From Hyalella azteca (Eukaryota; Arthropoda; Malacostraca; Amphipoda; Hyalellidae): a stretch of 64,000 nt of DNA. This document shows positions 35,701 through 48,650 of this stretch, in pieces (position 1 is the stretch's first letter; each line of letters begins with the position of its first letter). Where the stretch lies: assembly GCF_000764305.2 (NCBI RefSeq), contig NW_025931313.1, positions 1 to 64,000 of the forward strand. The letters are read 5' to 3'. The translations under genes and the position numbers were made by a program. The notes beneath the pieces were generated by a model. The model was not told where the DNA came from, ran no database searches, and saw nothing but the letters and a program-made list of their open reading frames with translations.

Positions 35701-35816
35701 AACCCTGCGAAGGCCTCAGGGTCGATGTATTGCATGATCTTGGTGTCGCAGGGCGAGGGCTCCAGAGGGCACTGCCGGAACACTGGGTCAAAGTTCTCGC
35801 CCAACCGAGGGTTGCT
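35637..35816 (-). CDS. PKC: conventional protein kinase C, proximal alternative terminal exon (variant V5 tail)
   Basis: A second last exon, homologous to the distal one. The acceptor (minus cgtcgacgacag) at 35817-35818 opens phase 0 with SNPRLGENFDPVFRQ, so it can join FKPKI at 49011. The V5 architecture is kept (NFD, then EPSP, IDPEAF, then FAGFYYVNP). The turn motif is Ser-Pro instead of Thr-Pro, and the Ser of the hydrophobic motif is Tyr (FAGFYY against FTGFSY). The last 13 residues, Gly/Ser/Arg-rich, come from the first unit of the adjoining minisatellite. Mutually exclusive V5 exons are known for vertebrate PRKCB (beta-I/beta-II), so an equivalent choice is likely here. Low-level decay cannot be excluded. 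Confidence 0.82.
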   Translation of the reverse strand, partial: SNPRLGENFDPVFRQCPLEPSPCDTKIMQYIDPEAFAGFYYVNPHYCGGSRGSIRGGSN

Positions 35817-35829
35817 CTGTCGTCGACGA

Positions 35830-38800
35830 GGGGAAAAGGGTAAGAAACGTCCAGAAATTACGCATCCATTTTATCGAATGTGTGAGACTTAAAAAAAGTA
35901 TAGAGTGATGAATAAAAAATCATTTGACGTGTGAGAATTTTGAAGTAGATAGGAAGAGTCAATGAAAAACTTGCGTTGTTCAAGTTGGAATTGGTCGTTG
36001 ATGCGATCTTCTTCAGGATGACAATAACAGTTAAGGTTTTTAGTTCCAGTAATAGTTACAGACCACCTCAGCCATGTTGACTCTTTCGCTGGTAGAGTTC
36101 TTAGTTACATTGGGTGTGTATTACGTCTTTTTTGTAGTCTCATTAAAAAAAAATTATTCATGAACCACGGAGCTTTTTAAGACGGGACTGAATACCTATA
36201 CATAAATAGTGCACTTACTTGTTCATGGCTCATCGTGGCAAAAGCTTGTTTAATCAAAAGTCTTTCATTGATGACATGTCATGGTATGCGAATGATGTAT
36301 GGGCTTCTATCCATCTATGTAATCGTATCAAGTCAGCTTACAATTATAAGATTAACAGGAGAATTGTGTGAAGTGTTTTAATGTAAACGTTGAATGATAA
36401 ATGAGATGACACAGACAAATCACGTAGAACTGCAGAAACTAGCCAAAGGAGATAGTAAGAAGTAGGAAGAGCAACAAGCATCGTAATTCAACCATTGTAA
36501 TGTATAAATCAACGCACAGCAGTTGATTCATCATCACTAATTAAAAAAACTCATTGCAACCCAATCATAGGCAGTTGATTGGGTACCCCCATAGTATTGG
36601 ACATCACTCACAGAAATACAAGCGAAAGACATTACAACCAATCCAGAAATGTTGGACAAACAGCGAAACTATTTTCATAAGACGATTCGCGGAGAAGCGA
36701 CACTCGATCAGTATTTTGTTGATGTATTGGAATAAACACACGCAAATTGGAACGCGTTAACAGCAGATTTTACATTCTATAATCACTCTAATCTTAAAGA
36801 ACTTTCGTCTATACCAAACCATGGTACCAAATAGCGACGTATGATAGCAGATGGTGCTATTTTCTTAAATAATCTTCAAGAGTGAGAGAGGATGAGCACT
36901 GAACCGCTCCAGTGTCCTTAAAATATTATATAAAGGAGAGATAATTTTACTTAATTATCTGAAATTGTACTTGGAAAGTTTAAGCTAAATGCAGTGTTTA
37001 AAAAAAATCTTCAAGAAATTAGGGCTTCAATGACGCAGAGTCTGTATTTAAATATAAATCAAGATTCCCAAACTAATTAACACATAAACAACATGAATTG
37101 ATTATTTAATTAAGCTTTGTAAGTTATGAGATGATTTTCTCGATTAATATATCGATTATTGCAATCGAGCCTTTTAAAAATGAACACTGAACATAATTAT
37201 AAGATTATTTATGTTATAGAATTAAATAAAAGGAACGTTCGTACTCACACGATAAGAAATTATTAGAATAATAATGAGAAGGTCAAGAGCTGCTGGCTGC
37301 ATGTATAATACAGGTTGGGGGGGTGGGCAGATACAACGAAACTCTACGGAGAGGGTACACCAACTCTCGGTATTTCAACTACTATAATGGAAAAACCCGG
37401 TAGCGTTCGATCAAATATAGGATTCAGGTATGAATAACATTACTACATAGAGAACAAATATATCCGATTGGACAAGACAGGGTTCAAATAATCTCTCAAG
37501 ATCCAATGCTACTAAAGGGACTTAAATCGCATTCCGGTGCTGGGCACTAACTTCAAATAAACAAATAACTGAAGATATACCATTTTATCTTAGATTATAT
37601 CCGCTAAACTGTTAAGTGGCAGAATAAACTTTTACAACGCATTAATAATTTTACTTTTTGACGTGGCCGAACGTTTTCGACTCCACGTGGTAATTTTAGG
37701 GAACGTTCACCACAAATATTTTAAATGTCACTATTTGACATTTACGGGGAATTTTACGAAAGTTTATTCAATTTTTTCAATTCTCCTTCTTATTGATATG
37801 CAAAGCCGCCATTGACCTCTCCTGATAGCTGGAGTATTTTTCTACGAAATGAATCCAAACGTCCCATATATAATGCAGTCAAATAACAATTCGAACATAT
37901 TTTGCAATTATTCAAGGGCTGCGATATCATTATTGCATTGTATAAAATTTTAAGGTACTTTTTAATGTACTTTTCAGTGGAGAATCATCAGATTGAACAT
38001 ACGACGATAGTCTGTAATGATTGTATATTGATGAATAGCTGCCGGCTCCGTAAAGTATTCATTTTTAACAAAAAAAAATAAACAATAATACATATTAATA
38101 ACTAATTACTACCGTGTGAAGCAATTAATTGGAATAAAAACAGAAAAAACACAACTTTGTGCAAAATGATATATTCAAATTAAGATAAATTAAAAACCAA
38201 GTGCATGAGAAAGTTCAATTAGTCTATGAAATAAAAAATGGTCCTTAATATACAGTACAATATATTTTGTGTCAAACTGAAACAAATTGTAAACAAATTT
38301 CCTGATATATACATTCACTTTCTGAAGATTATTCGCTAGATGGTCTCGTACTCTTCATACACAATTTGTAACGACTGTATTCCTTCTATTATAAAGTCAG
38401 GTTAATGTGAAATGTGTTACAAGTATACGATCAATGTAGTATTCATAATACGCATTAAATTGATCCAATATGCATTGAATTCATCTTGCACGCTTCAGAA
38501 ATTCGCTGGCGACGAACAATGTAGGACCAAAAAGTGCGATGTTGAAGGCAACCGCAAAAGAATTTCTTACTCTAAGAGGAAATTATTGATAGTCTCGCTG
38601 AAATGTCGCATTTGTAATGATGTATTGCTTTTGTTGCGTTTCTTTTCAAGTTGCAGAAATTTCGAAGCATTCGAAACATAAATTGCTCACTAAAGAACAC
38701 AAGAATGTAATTAATTGTTTAAACATAATATTCGCGCAATAAAAAGGCACTCTATATTTTTCCAAATTAACATATAGCTAGATAGGTCACATTAAAATTC

Positions 38801-39020
38801 ATAAAAACAAGCTGTTATGCCATAATATAGCGAATAACTTCATGTTTAGTCCTACAAAATCAGCGCAAATCGTGCATAACTGCAAGAATTTTAAATCATT
38901 CACGCTTTAAAATTTCAATCTATTTTAAATCTTTTACTCACACTAATCTTTACACCAAATCACTTTGCCGTAGACATCACAAGCTGCGAACTTCAATAGG
39001 TATTTACATCATAGAATTTA
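35830..39020. other. PKC intron, no supported gene
   Basis: Long AT-rich stretch. The longest ORF is 89 codons (38412-38681) without a domain; no element ends recognised. Confidence 0.4.
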
Positions 39021-39030
39021 TCCACCAAAG

Positions 39031-39222
39031 TATGAGTTATATGATCATATCAAGCATGAGTTATATGATCATATCAAGCATGAGTTATATGATCATATCA
39101 AGCATGAGTTATATGATCATATCAAGCATGAGTTATATGATCATATCAAGCATGAGTTATATGATCATATCAAGCATGAGTTATATGATCATATCAAGCA
39201 TGAGTTATATGATCATATGAAG
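39031..39222 (+). repeat. 24-bp minisatellite, about eight near-perfect copies
   Basis: Unit atgagttatatgatcatatc plus aagc. Copies are identical apart from the last (gaagc). The palindrome ATATGATCATAT is in every unit. Lack of divergence implies recent expansion or homogenisation. Confidence 0.95.
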
Positions 39223-39842
39223 CTCATTACTTTAGTTCTACACACTAATCGTTCTTTTAATTTATTAATATATTAACCATAAACAAAGTCGCTTTGTCAA
39301 TTTTGATAACAAAAGAAAACAAGAAATTAACAATTCTGGAAGTTTAGTAGAAATTAATCTAGTTAAAACGCGTCAAATTTCAGATTAATCGCTAAATTAA
39401 TGGTCACGAGAAGATAAAACTAATTTGAATCTTTGCCAATTATGAAAAGGGGTATTGCAAAATTTTGATTTCATTACTATAAGAAGACTTATAGAAATGG
39501 TTTAATATAAGATTCATGAGGCAGGACATACGACTATTTAGCAAGTAAGGCCATGAGAAAAGTATACTGAACCTAAAATAGACTTAGGTAAATAATATTG
39601 CACCATACAATCACTATATGTAACGGCGTGGAACTTTTAGTCTATTTCAAAGTCCAATGCTTTCGATGGAGTAAATACCGATACGAATTATAACAGAGTT
39701 TATATATATTGTAAATCAAATGCAGAAATTTGCACCACATCTCTGCAACCGTTAAAAAATGTATCTTCGTCAGTAAAAAATCAGCTGCCGCTCCTTTGGC
39801 ATGAATAATATCAGAAATATTCAAATTAAATAGATTATTTTG

Positions 39843-40040
39843 CAAGGAGTTCAGGGAAATTCGAGGACTTCAGGGAAATTTGAAGAGTTCAGGGAAATTC
39901 GAGGACTTCAGGGAAATTACGAACACATTGCTCATCGCGAACACATTGTTTATCGCAAACACATTGTTTATCACGAACACATTGTTTATTACGAACACAT
40001 TGTTTATCACGAACACATTGCTCATCGCAACCACATTTCT
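39843..40040 (+). repeat. two adjacent minisatellites (~19 bp x 4, 18 bp x 7)
   Basis: First 'agttcagggaaattcgagga' type units (39845-39920), then cgaacacattgtttatca type units (39921-40040) with 'gctcatcg' variants at both ends. Confidence 0.9.
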
Positions 40041-40589
40041 CAGTGTGCATAATAATCAATTGAAAACAATTAAGCAAGGACACGATTGAGACAAAAATTA
40101 TCAGAATGTGCGAATTTTGAGGGAAATTCCCCATTGAAGTTCCGCCGAAATTTAATGAAGAGATGATAACAACAAAAATTTATAAAAAATAGCGTACAAA
40201 AAAAAAACAGTAAATTTCATAGTACGTGAATAATAATAGTTCATTATAGTACTCAACATGGGATATGAAAGGTTGCGTAGGAATAGAAGTTATAAAGAGG
40301 AATGACGTTAAGGTGAAACGAACCGTGCTAAGTACAGTTTAAATAACATACGTGATAACAGATAACGCACGTGTTAAAATATAGCAAAAATTTATTTACA
40401 TTATTGAAAAAGATGAAGTTTTCGAGGAATAAAATCGAATATAAAAATTTAAAATTTGGCAGCAGCTTGGTTGAAAATGTACACAAATAAAAGCAACAAG
40501 CGAGCAAATCGAGACCACGCAGAGTGGGTGTGCGATGTACGTCGAAGCGCCGTCACCACAACGTATGTGAGACGTCCGTAGAGTTTGTG

Positions 40590-40775
40590 GGGGCGTTGGT
40601 GGAAGTTGGGGAGCGTTGGTGGAAGTTGGGGAGCATCGGTGGAAGTTGGGGAGCGTCGGTGGAAGTTGGGGAGCGTCGGTGGAAGTTGGGGAGCATCGGT
40701 GTAAGTTGGGGAGCGTCGGTGTAAGTTGGGGAGCGTCGGTGGAAGTTGGGGAGCATCGGTGGAAGTTGAAGGAAG
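40590..40775 (+). repeat. 20-bp G-rich minisatellite, about nine copies
   Basis: Unit ggtggaagttggggagcgtc with gcatc, gcgtt and gtgtaag variants. A GGGG tract occurs every 20 bases on the plus strand. Confidence 0.93.
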
Positions 40776-40965
40776 CCGTTGTAGTTTAGAGAGCAGAGTG
40801 ACATCGATGGAGATTGAGGGACGACAGTAGAGTTGAAGAAACTTTGGCAGGGACGGTGGGACCGAAGGGACCAGGCAGGGGACCAGGCAGTCCCACGAAG
40901 CGCATTTTTTTCGCCCGTCGTCGGTGAGTTTGAAAGTCCAGAAGTGGGTCAGAGTTCATCGAAGA

Positions 40966-41153
40966 TGAGGGATGAACGAGGGATGGCCGAGGGATGGCCG
41001 ATGGATGGCCGAGGGATGACCGAGGGATGACCGATGGATGGCCGAGGGATGACCGATGGATGGCCGAGGGATGGCCGAGGGATGGCCGAGGGATGACCGA
41101 TGGATGGCCGAGGGATGACCGAGGGATGGCCGAGGGATGGCCGAGGGATGACC
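40966..41153 (+). repeat. 11-bp minisatellite, about 17 copies
   Basis: Alternating gagggatggcc, gatggatggcc and gagggatgacc units, purine-rich on the plus strand. Confidence 0.93.
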
Positions 41154-41629
41154 CAGATTTTAAATAAACCAAGCCGAGAAGAGAGGGAGGAGTTCGTAAA
41201 AAAGGGATGAAAAAGATGAGAATTTGAATGAAAGGAATATTTTATCACATAAATTGAGGTTTATATAAAAAATAAAAGTGCGTTAAGAAGAAAATGAACC
41301 AAGTTGATTACGTCGGGAGTTACGAGAAGAAAATTCAATGAATGATGAAAAGAATTGATGTTGCAAAAAAGATGATGGATGTTGAAATTAGGTTGAAAAT
41401 AAGGATTAGTGGCTTAGTTGAGTGAAACAAACGAGGACACCCACGAGCAGGCGAAGGTTTGAAGAATAAGAAGCAAAAATTGAACAATATTCCGCGCAGG
41501 AGGATTTATTTATATTGAAGTCGAGATAAAGATAAGAAGATGGTGAGGATCAAAATACATTTGGGGAAAGTTTGAAGAAAGCGAATAAAGCGTTCGGCGT
41601 TTGTTTGCAGGGAAATTGATCGTGAGATG

Positions 41630-41720
41630 ACGGGCGAGACGGGTTTGTTAACGGGTGGGTATGACGGGCGAATATGACGGGTTAGTATGACGGGTTTATT
41701 AACGGGTGGGTATGACGAAT
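41630..41720 (+). repeat. degenerate GACGGG-type tandem repeat
   Basis: Variants of 'tatgacgggtttattaacgg' and 'gtgggtatgacggg' repeated about five times. Confidence 0.65.
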
Positions 41721-42173
41721 CGGTGAACGGGTGAGTTTGCCGCAGGACGGGGCAGAGGAGGGGTGGGAGGGGGGGTGGAGATTAAATTCATTAGTGGCTG
41801 GTATTTAATATAAAAACTAATACTATACAAAAAATCAAAATATACAGAGTAACAGAATAAAATAAAATAAAAATTAAAATTCATGAGGTGACCAAGTTCA
41901 AAACTAAATTAAGTAAAGAAGCATCAAGCATGCATGGAATAATACGAAAAAAAGGTATGTGTGACCAATAAGGATATTGTCCATGAAATCGATGCTCAGT
42001 AATGAAAATAGATTTTGAAACACAAAACAAACGAAGCTACTAAAATACTATCAAAAACACTGCTACAAAATAAAAAGCTAAAAAATCTAAACCATTTTCT
42101 TGATAAACAAAATTAATTTGATTTCACATTATTTGAATTAGCAGACTTTTTTCATTTATTTTTTCCTACACAT

Positions 42174-42250
42174 GAAAAGCCTAACCAGACCTACACATGG
42201 AGAGCCTAACCAGACCTACACATGGAGAGCCTAACTAGACCTACACATAG
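42174..42250 (+). repeat. 25-bp tandem repeat, three copies
   Basis: Unit cctacacatggagagcctaa plus ccaga. Confidence 0.8.
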
Positions 42251-42259
42251 AATATACAA

Positions 42260-44220
42260 AAATTTTACCATAAGAAAAATTACAGAACTTTATAACGTTG
42301 AAATTAGCCTGCATTAGAAGGAGGTATAAAACGTTTATTAGCGTCCCTCCGAAGTTGGAAAGATGTTACGTTCGTAGTTCGGTGTTAGTGGCGATTGAAA
42401 GCGGTCAGAAAGTGATTTATTCATACTAATTGTACTGAAATTCAATTGCACTAATTCAGGGTAAAGTATTTCCAAGACGGGGAATAGTGTTCAGGAAAAG
42501 ATGTTATTGCTTTCCAAAGTTAACGAAAATTGGGCGTGAAGGCAGTTGCTAATGCAAGTTGTTAGTTGTTATAAAAACAGTGAACGCAGTTTGTTAGTGT
42601 TTGTTGTAAAGCATCATTGAAAATTCGATGACATTCACATTTTGTTGATATAACATTTCAACATTGACATGTTGCGTCTAACATAAGAGATGACAGGAGG
42701 CAGCTTGAGACAAATACACCATTTAATGTTATTACACTAATGTTTATTCAACATGAAGGGTTATGTAAAAGAAACAAGTATGAACTTTGTTTTGAACTAC
42801 ATGCAATAGAATTTTATTATATTGTGCTGACCAAATATTTTCAACTTTTTCACCTATTTTTTTAAATAATCAAAAAAAAAATTCTGACAATCTTAGGTAG
42901 GAATAAAATTGGAACAATTCAGATATGAATAAAAACACAAGAATTCACGTATAAACATCATTTTAGCCAAATTAATACTTATGCAATTATATAGTTAGGA
43001 ATATTTCATGATTATTATTAAAGCGACTATAGTTCCGAAACAAAAGTTACTTTGTGCCAAAGTTAATCTTGAGCATATTAGTGGTAGATTAAACATAGAG
43101 GTTGGAGATAGTCAGGCATGTATTATAAGATTTAACTCAACAATACACGGTAAATATTGTTTAGCATTACAAAAATTGTTAGTAGTTATAGAACAGCCTT
43201 TGACCTAACCATTCCTTGCTACCTCATCATGCATATAAATAATCAAATATTACACAATAAAGATGCGTTACAAGTCTTAACAGATATTAGCTCCTAACGA
43301 GAAGTAATTCATCAGATTATTAAGTTAAGAAATTCAATAGCAGAATTCTTGCAATAAACCTATCAATGTCAGTACGAATAATATTGCAATCACGTGAAAA
43401 TCCTTTCATATTTTAACCAGATATCCTAGAAACTTGAGCATCGTCAAGTAAAATGTCGGAAAATACTAAACACAGAACAAATAAATCATCCCATTAAAGA
43501 TAAAATAATAGGAAAGAAGTTTAATAATAAAAAAGTGAGCATAGCTTCAAGTCGTAAACCTTTCCAATAAAGAATTAAATATAGGATAACGACTTAAAAG
43601 TAAAACTGTTTCAATTAAATCGCTTGAACAACGCAGCCGAGTTGAAAAGTTCAGTTACAGCTTGCGAAAATTGTGTTCTTGGTTAAGAGTTAATTTGTTC
43701 GGAAGAAATTATTTATAAATAACGTAGAAATATTTTCCTATTGAAATGCAGGTAGTGTATCAGTTTCAGGAGATACCTTGTCAAAAAGTATACAGGAGAG
43801 TGTTGACGTTACGTCGTAAGAATTGCATTAATTGTGTTCGTAAGTTTCAGTAATCAAATGAATACCACCACAATAAAAAGTTGACATCTTAAAATTACCA
43901 CCACAATAAAATATTGACATCTTAAAATAAGTTACAAGTTAATCCCAACGGGGAATAATACCTCAGACGCAATAAAGTGAGCGTAGAATTACCACGTTAG
44001 TCGCGTAAAAAAAACTATTCATGCTAATCCGTTGTGGAGGCGTAGAAGTATGAAGCGAGTTGGAAACATGGCGTCTGGAGTAATAACGCAGAAATCCTGG
44101 ATTACATAAAGTGATAGAATAAATGGAAGACAAATAACGTACCACGCATGCGATTGTGCAGTTAAATATACTTAATATTAGAAGACAGAATTTGCTTGCT
44201 TATACACGTGCGGTTAATGA
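42260..44220. other. PKC intron, no supported gene
   Basis: AT-rich; a two-copy 'taccaccacaataaaa' motif lies near 43862-43925, otherwise nothing recognised. Confidence 0.4.
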
Positions 44221-44229
44221 CCAGAGGAT

Positions 44230-44905
44230 TCATTGACTTAAATTATCAGAGTGGAACAATTCTTCAGATGACGTTGGTAGATTGAACGGCAGGTTTCAGG
44301 AAGTAGTTCTAGTTTATTAACGATTTTTCGAGTGCAACAAACATTCATTTTCAAGTTACAAGAAGCAATAAATATTGACATTTTGGTGAAAATAAGTACA
44401 CAATATGGGTGAATAGGATGTAACAGTAAAATTTTGAGCCAGAGAAATCACTCTGAAAACTCTCTCAGAGTTCAGACAAATCCAGCAGTTAGGAGACAGG
44501 TAGCTGGAGTGCGTAGAGATGAGTGGTTCAGCTATCATCGGTCGGTTGATGTCAGGCCGCTGCTTGAGCGAACCTAGCGATTTATTGTATTGTAGCAACG
44601 ACCGCTGACAAGCAGTGGTCCGATCGAGTCCAGCTATCTCCTAACTGCCGGATTTGTCTGAACTCTGAGAGAGCTTTCGCAGTGATTTCTCTGATTCAAA
44701 ATTTTACTGTTATATTCTATTCACGCATATTGTGTAGTTATTTCCACAAAATATTTAATATTTAATGCGTCTTGTAACTCGAAAATAAATGTTTGTTGCA
44801 TTCGAAACGTCGTTGATAAACTAAAACTACTTCCTGAAATATGCCATCCGATATACCAACTTAATCTGAAAAATTGTTCCACTCTTCGACAATTTAAATC
44901 AATTG
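44230..44905. repeat. large inverted repeat (arms about 300 bp, short spacer)
   Basis: The left arm (44230-44545) and the reverse complement of the right arm (about 44605-44905) align over their length. Shared words are gaacaattcttcagatg / gaacaatttttcagat, 'caggaagtagttctagttta', 'taacagtaaaattttga', 'ctctctcagagttcagacaa' and 'ggcagttaggaga'. Divergence is roughly one difference per ten bases. The arms could form a hairpin in the transcript. No transposon-type terminal duplication was identified. Confidence 0.8.
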
Positions 44906-45547
44906 TACTTAATACAATACGTACGAAGTAAAGGCAAGCCTATTAATAGCCGCATGTTATATACTACATGCATACGGATATTTACAACTGAGACATGAAC
45001 AATGTGGCTGCATGCAATAATAGTACGGCAAAAGGGATTAAAACATGCATTTAAATGCAATTGGCATTCACAATACGTCTGCTACTTACAATACGGTTAA
45101 TGGTATCATGCAGTATAGTGCAATAATCAATACAAGATACAAGTCAATGGTATTGAAATGAGCGAGTATACGAGGTTGACACGTTTTCATGTACCGCAAG
45201 TTCAACGAACAACACAGAACAAGTTTGAAAACAAAACCGGCGAGACCTAAAGAACAGGATTAGCTTGTTGCTCCAGGCCAACAACTTCAAGCGGCGAACT
45301 TGAAAACCCAGTTCAGGATTTCAAAAACTTGGAGAGAAAGAGTGTACGTTTTCCAGGAGCAGCGAAAATTTTGTTGATTTTAAAGTGCATTGGAATTTGA
45401 ATATTTGGGAGTTAAGTTAATGAAATATTGATTGCGAATACATTTGTACATGGTTCACGTAACATGATAGGAGTTGGGCTTTTATGATGTTTGTTTGAAG
45501 GAATATTTTGGGCCAAAGAAGAGTGGAGAATGCATTGAGGGAACAAA

Positions 45548-45678
45548 TTCTAAGGTATAGGGACAAATTCATTGGTATAGGGACAAACCATATGGTATAG
45601 GGAGAAATTAAATGGTATAGGGTCAAATCCTATGGTATAGGGAGAAATTCTTTGGTATAGGGACAAATTCTGTGGAAT
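45548..45678 (+). repeat. 21-bp minisatellite, six copies
   Basis: Unit tggtatagggacaaattcta with gagaaatt and gtcaaatc variants. Confidence 0.88.
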
Positions 45679-45699
45679 GTTGGAACATATTAAAATGAA

Positions 45700-47040
45700 A
45701 AGTTTAACTTTAACTGCATTATTATTTACCTCAAGAAATTACATTTCCTTTAATTTTCAGTCCTAAAATTAAGGTTGCCCAGCGATCGTTCCAACTTACG
45801 ATGTATACGAGACCAACGACACCGGAAATGTTCTCTCCCTTATTCCATCTCAAATTCATCGAGCGACCGAATTGATTACTTATTAATATTTTAAAGACGA
45901 TTAACAAATCAGCGCTTACATACAGTAGCGTTGGCGTAAACGCAAAATATATACATATTTTTGTCACTATAACTTCCAACAATTTCACAGCAAATTTGAG
46001 ACCTTCATTTGATATAATTTACCAGAACAAGTTAATGGAATTATTGTGCATGCGTTTTGATGTTATATAGAAAACAAAACCTTCGCCAAGAACAAGACAG
46101 CACGAATATTTGAAAAATTTGTATATTATAAGAAGTGAAAGACATGAATAGAATATAAAAAAAAGTGTTTTAGCAGGTCAAGTTTTAGGTTGAAATGAAG
46201 CCTCCCATAGCCTGACGCACATTTCGTACACCACACGTCATCACGAAATACAAATTTCCACGATAACGACCCGAACAACAACGACACGAACGACATCACG
46301 AATAAGCGAACGAATATAGCAACTTACGAATCAAGAAACACGAATTAGATAAACTGAAAAATAAGGTAGAATAAAGAGAAGCGAAGTACCACAAAAATAT
46401 CACTGAAATGGAGACAGCACGGAACAGTGATGATGACAGTGAATGAACTCGGGTGATGGTGACGAGAAAGTGGTGAGATCTCACATCATCTCATAAACAT
46501 AACATAAAATATCGCCATATTTTCATTGTAAATGGCGATGCGATGGTTATCGACGATAACGTGTTTAATTTTCTTGGCTGTTATATACTTAGTTCAATTG
46601 TTATTAAAGCAAATGAATGAACTGCGATGACAATGAATGTGTGAGTGCGTGTGGTGTGTGCATGCGTGTGATTTTGCGTGTAGTGAAGGAGTGATGATCT
46701 AGCGTTGATTCTTATCAATAACTCATCATTGATAAATGTAAAAGCTAGCATAGACCAGTAGATGAAAAATAGTTAACTATAAAAGAATAATATTATAGAG
46801 AACTATAAATCACCAATATTACTAAATATGAATGATTAACATCAGTGAAAAATTAAAGACCAGCGAAGGCTGTGAGTTTGATCTGTAGTTATAGTTACTA
46901 TCAACTAGCTCAACTGAAGGAAGCGTCTGAGTGCTTGCTTTGTTTGTGGTGAATCAAGCAATAAATTAACTAATACTTAAATAATAATTATTTAATGCAA
47001 GCAAGCAGCCAATAGTATTGAGAATATTTGAACTAAATTA
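45700..47040. other. PKC intron, no supported gene
   Basis: A short 'acgacccgaacaacaacgac' type stretch near 46262-46312 is the only repetitive feature seen. Confidence 0.4.
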
Positions 47041-47049
47041 TAAATATTC

Positions 47050-47215
47050 CTGCGTGACTCACAGAGAAATGAGTGAGTCAAGACGTGACCGAAATTCACT
47101 GCATTCTCTAGCTATTTCCTGACATACTAACCCTCGGGGTGAGTCAGGTTGACCCAGTAGAGTGGATCATGGAATGAAAGTGTGTCATCTTGACTCACTC
47201 ATTTCTCTGCTATAA
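47050..47215 (+). repeat. TGAGTCA-rich segment related to the dispersed repeat
   Basis: Contains gtgactcacagagaaatgag, gtgagtcaggttgacccagt and cttgactcactcatttctct. These are inverted pairs of words also found at 22.3, 26.2 and 57.2 kb. Confidence 0.45.
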
Positions 47216-47867
47216 GCACACGTCATCACTGTCATGTATTGCTAAGGAACACGTCCAGTCAAGAGCTCATCTATGCTACCGCTACAATGTCCTCGTCATG
47301 ACAGGCCGCTACAGCAGCTACAGTTACTTGCGTAGCCTCAAGCATTGTTCACTAATTAACATCTTAAAAGGAAATATTTTATAAAAAGCTTAATTAATTA
47401 TTGACCGAAATAATTAATGTTTATGCATCAAAATTGTAAAATTTTGTAATTACAAAGCAAGGTTTTCGAGACGACGATCAAAAGTTAGTGTGGAATGCTT
47501 GAAGCTTCGCCCAGTCCTTTAGCTCAGCTCGGCAAGTGCTTTAATAAAGCGATCAGTTCAAATAAGTAATTAATAATTAGAGGAATGCATTCCCCTCACT
47601 AACCTGAGATCCTCACGAGGGCTAGACTAACTTAACCTCACAAAGCTTCACTTACGTCAGAGGTATGATCAGGAATAGGTTCTTATATTAATGGTATGAT
47701 CAGTATTAGTTATTACTCTAATTACCAATGATGTCATGCCAATCGAATCTTTAGTAATCCTAACAATACCTAAATTGTTTTGGTAATTAGGTCTCCTGAA
47801 CAAAATATGATATTATAGCTTTTAACTATCCCGAAATATCAATATATGTAATTTGATCTCGCGTTAT

Positions 47868-48206
47868 CTGAAAAATACCGATATTATCCAGTCATTAGTT
47901 ATCCCTAAATACCGACATTATTCAGTCAATAGTTATCCCGAAATACTGACATTATTCAGTCATTAGTTATCCCGAAATACCGTTATTATCCAGTCATTAG
48001 TTATCCCGAAATACCGATATTATCCAGTCATTAGTTATCCCGAAATACCGATATTATCCAGTCATTAGTTATCCCGAAATACCGATATTATCCAGTCATT
48101 AGTAATCCCGAAATACCGATATTATTCAGTCATTAGTTATCCCGAAATACCGATATAATTCATTCTTTAGTTATCCCGAAATACCGATATAATTCATTCT
48201 TTAGTC
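47868..48206 (+). repeat. 34-bp minisatellite, about ten copies
   Basis: The unit joins ttatcccgaaataccgatat and tatccagtcattag; the last units change to aattcattctttag. Confidence 0.93.
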
Positions 48207-48454
48207 ATCCCGAAACGCAAAAAAGGTTTAGTCCCAACTTTGTCCCAAATACCACCAAGCTTTGGTTGTTAGTTATGCAGAAAACCCCCCAAAATTTAGT
48301 TACAAGTACTTCTGAAACACTAACATTACTTCGTACAGCTTAACAACCCGCAGCAAACGTATGGTAATCTAAACGTAAAGTGATGATGTCAAGTTTTGGG
48401 CAGACGAGCTTGAGAGAGAAACTTAGAGAACCAGAACCTTACGCTAGAATTTAC

Positions 48455-48650
48455 GGTGCTTGCACACGAGACAACTAGTGGCGGCCAGTGTCACCAGCAC
48501 TAATAATAGTGCTATTGGCTACGTGTATAGGCGCTACTGGCCACGGAATGACCAGTGGTCGTTTACACAAGGCCAGCAGCACGGTAAACTGTGGCGGTTA
48601 GTATACAAGAGTTAAACTGGCCGCCACTTCTGGCCACGTGTACAAGCATC
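48455..48650. mobile_element. small inverted-end element (Harbinger-like MITE, tentative)
   Basis: The left end is ggtgcttgcacacgagacaa; the right end reverse-complements to gatgcttgtacacgtggcca. Both ends contain 'agtggcggccagt'. The ends resemble GTGTACAAGCACC at 828-840. No ORF; target duplication not established. Confidence 0.5.

Noticed and set aside
39031..40040. Possible CRISPR-like arrays
   Set aside because: Repeats are contiguous with no unique spacers, and the genome is eukaryotic.
40786..41248. Ser/Pro/His-rich ORFs of 99 and 128 codons on the minus strand
   Set aside because: They are translations of the 11-bp array plus short flanks.
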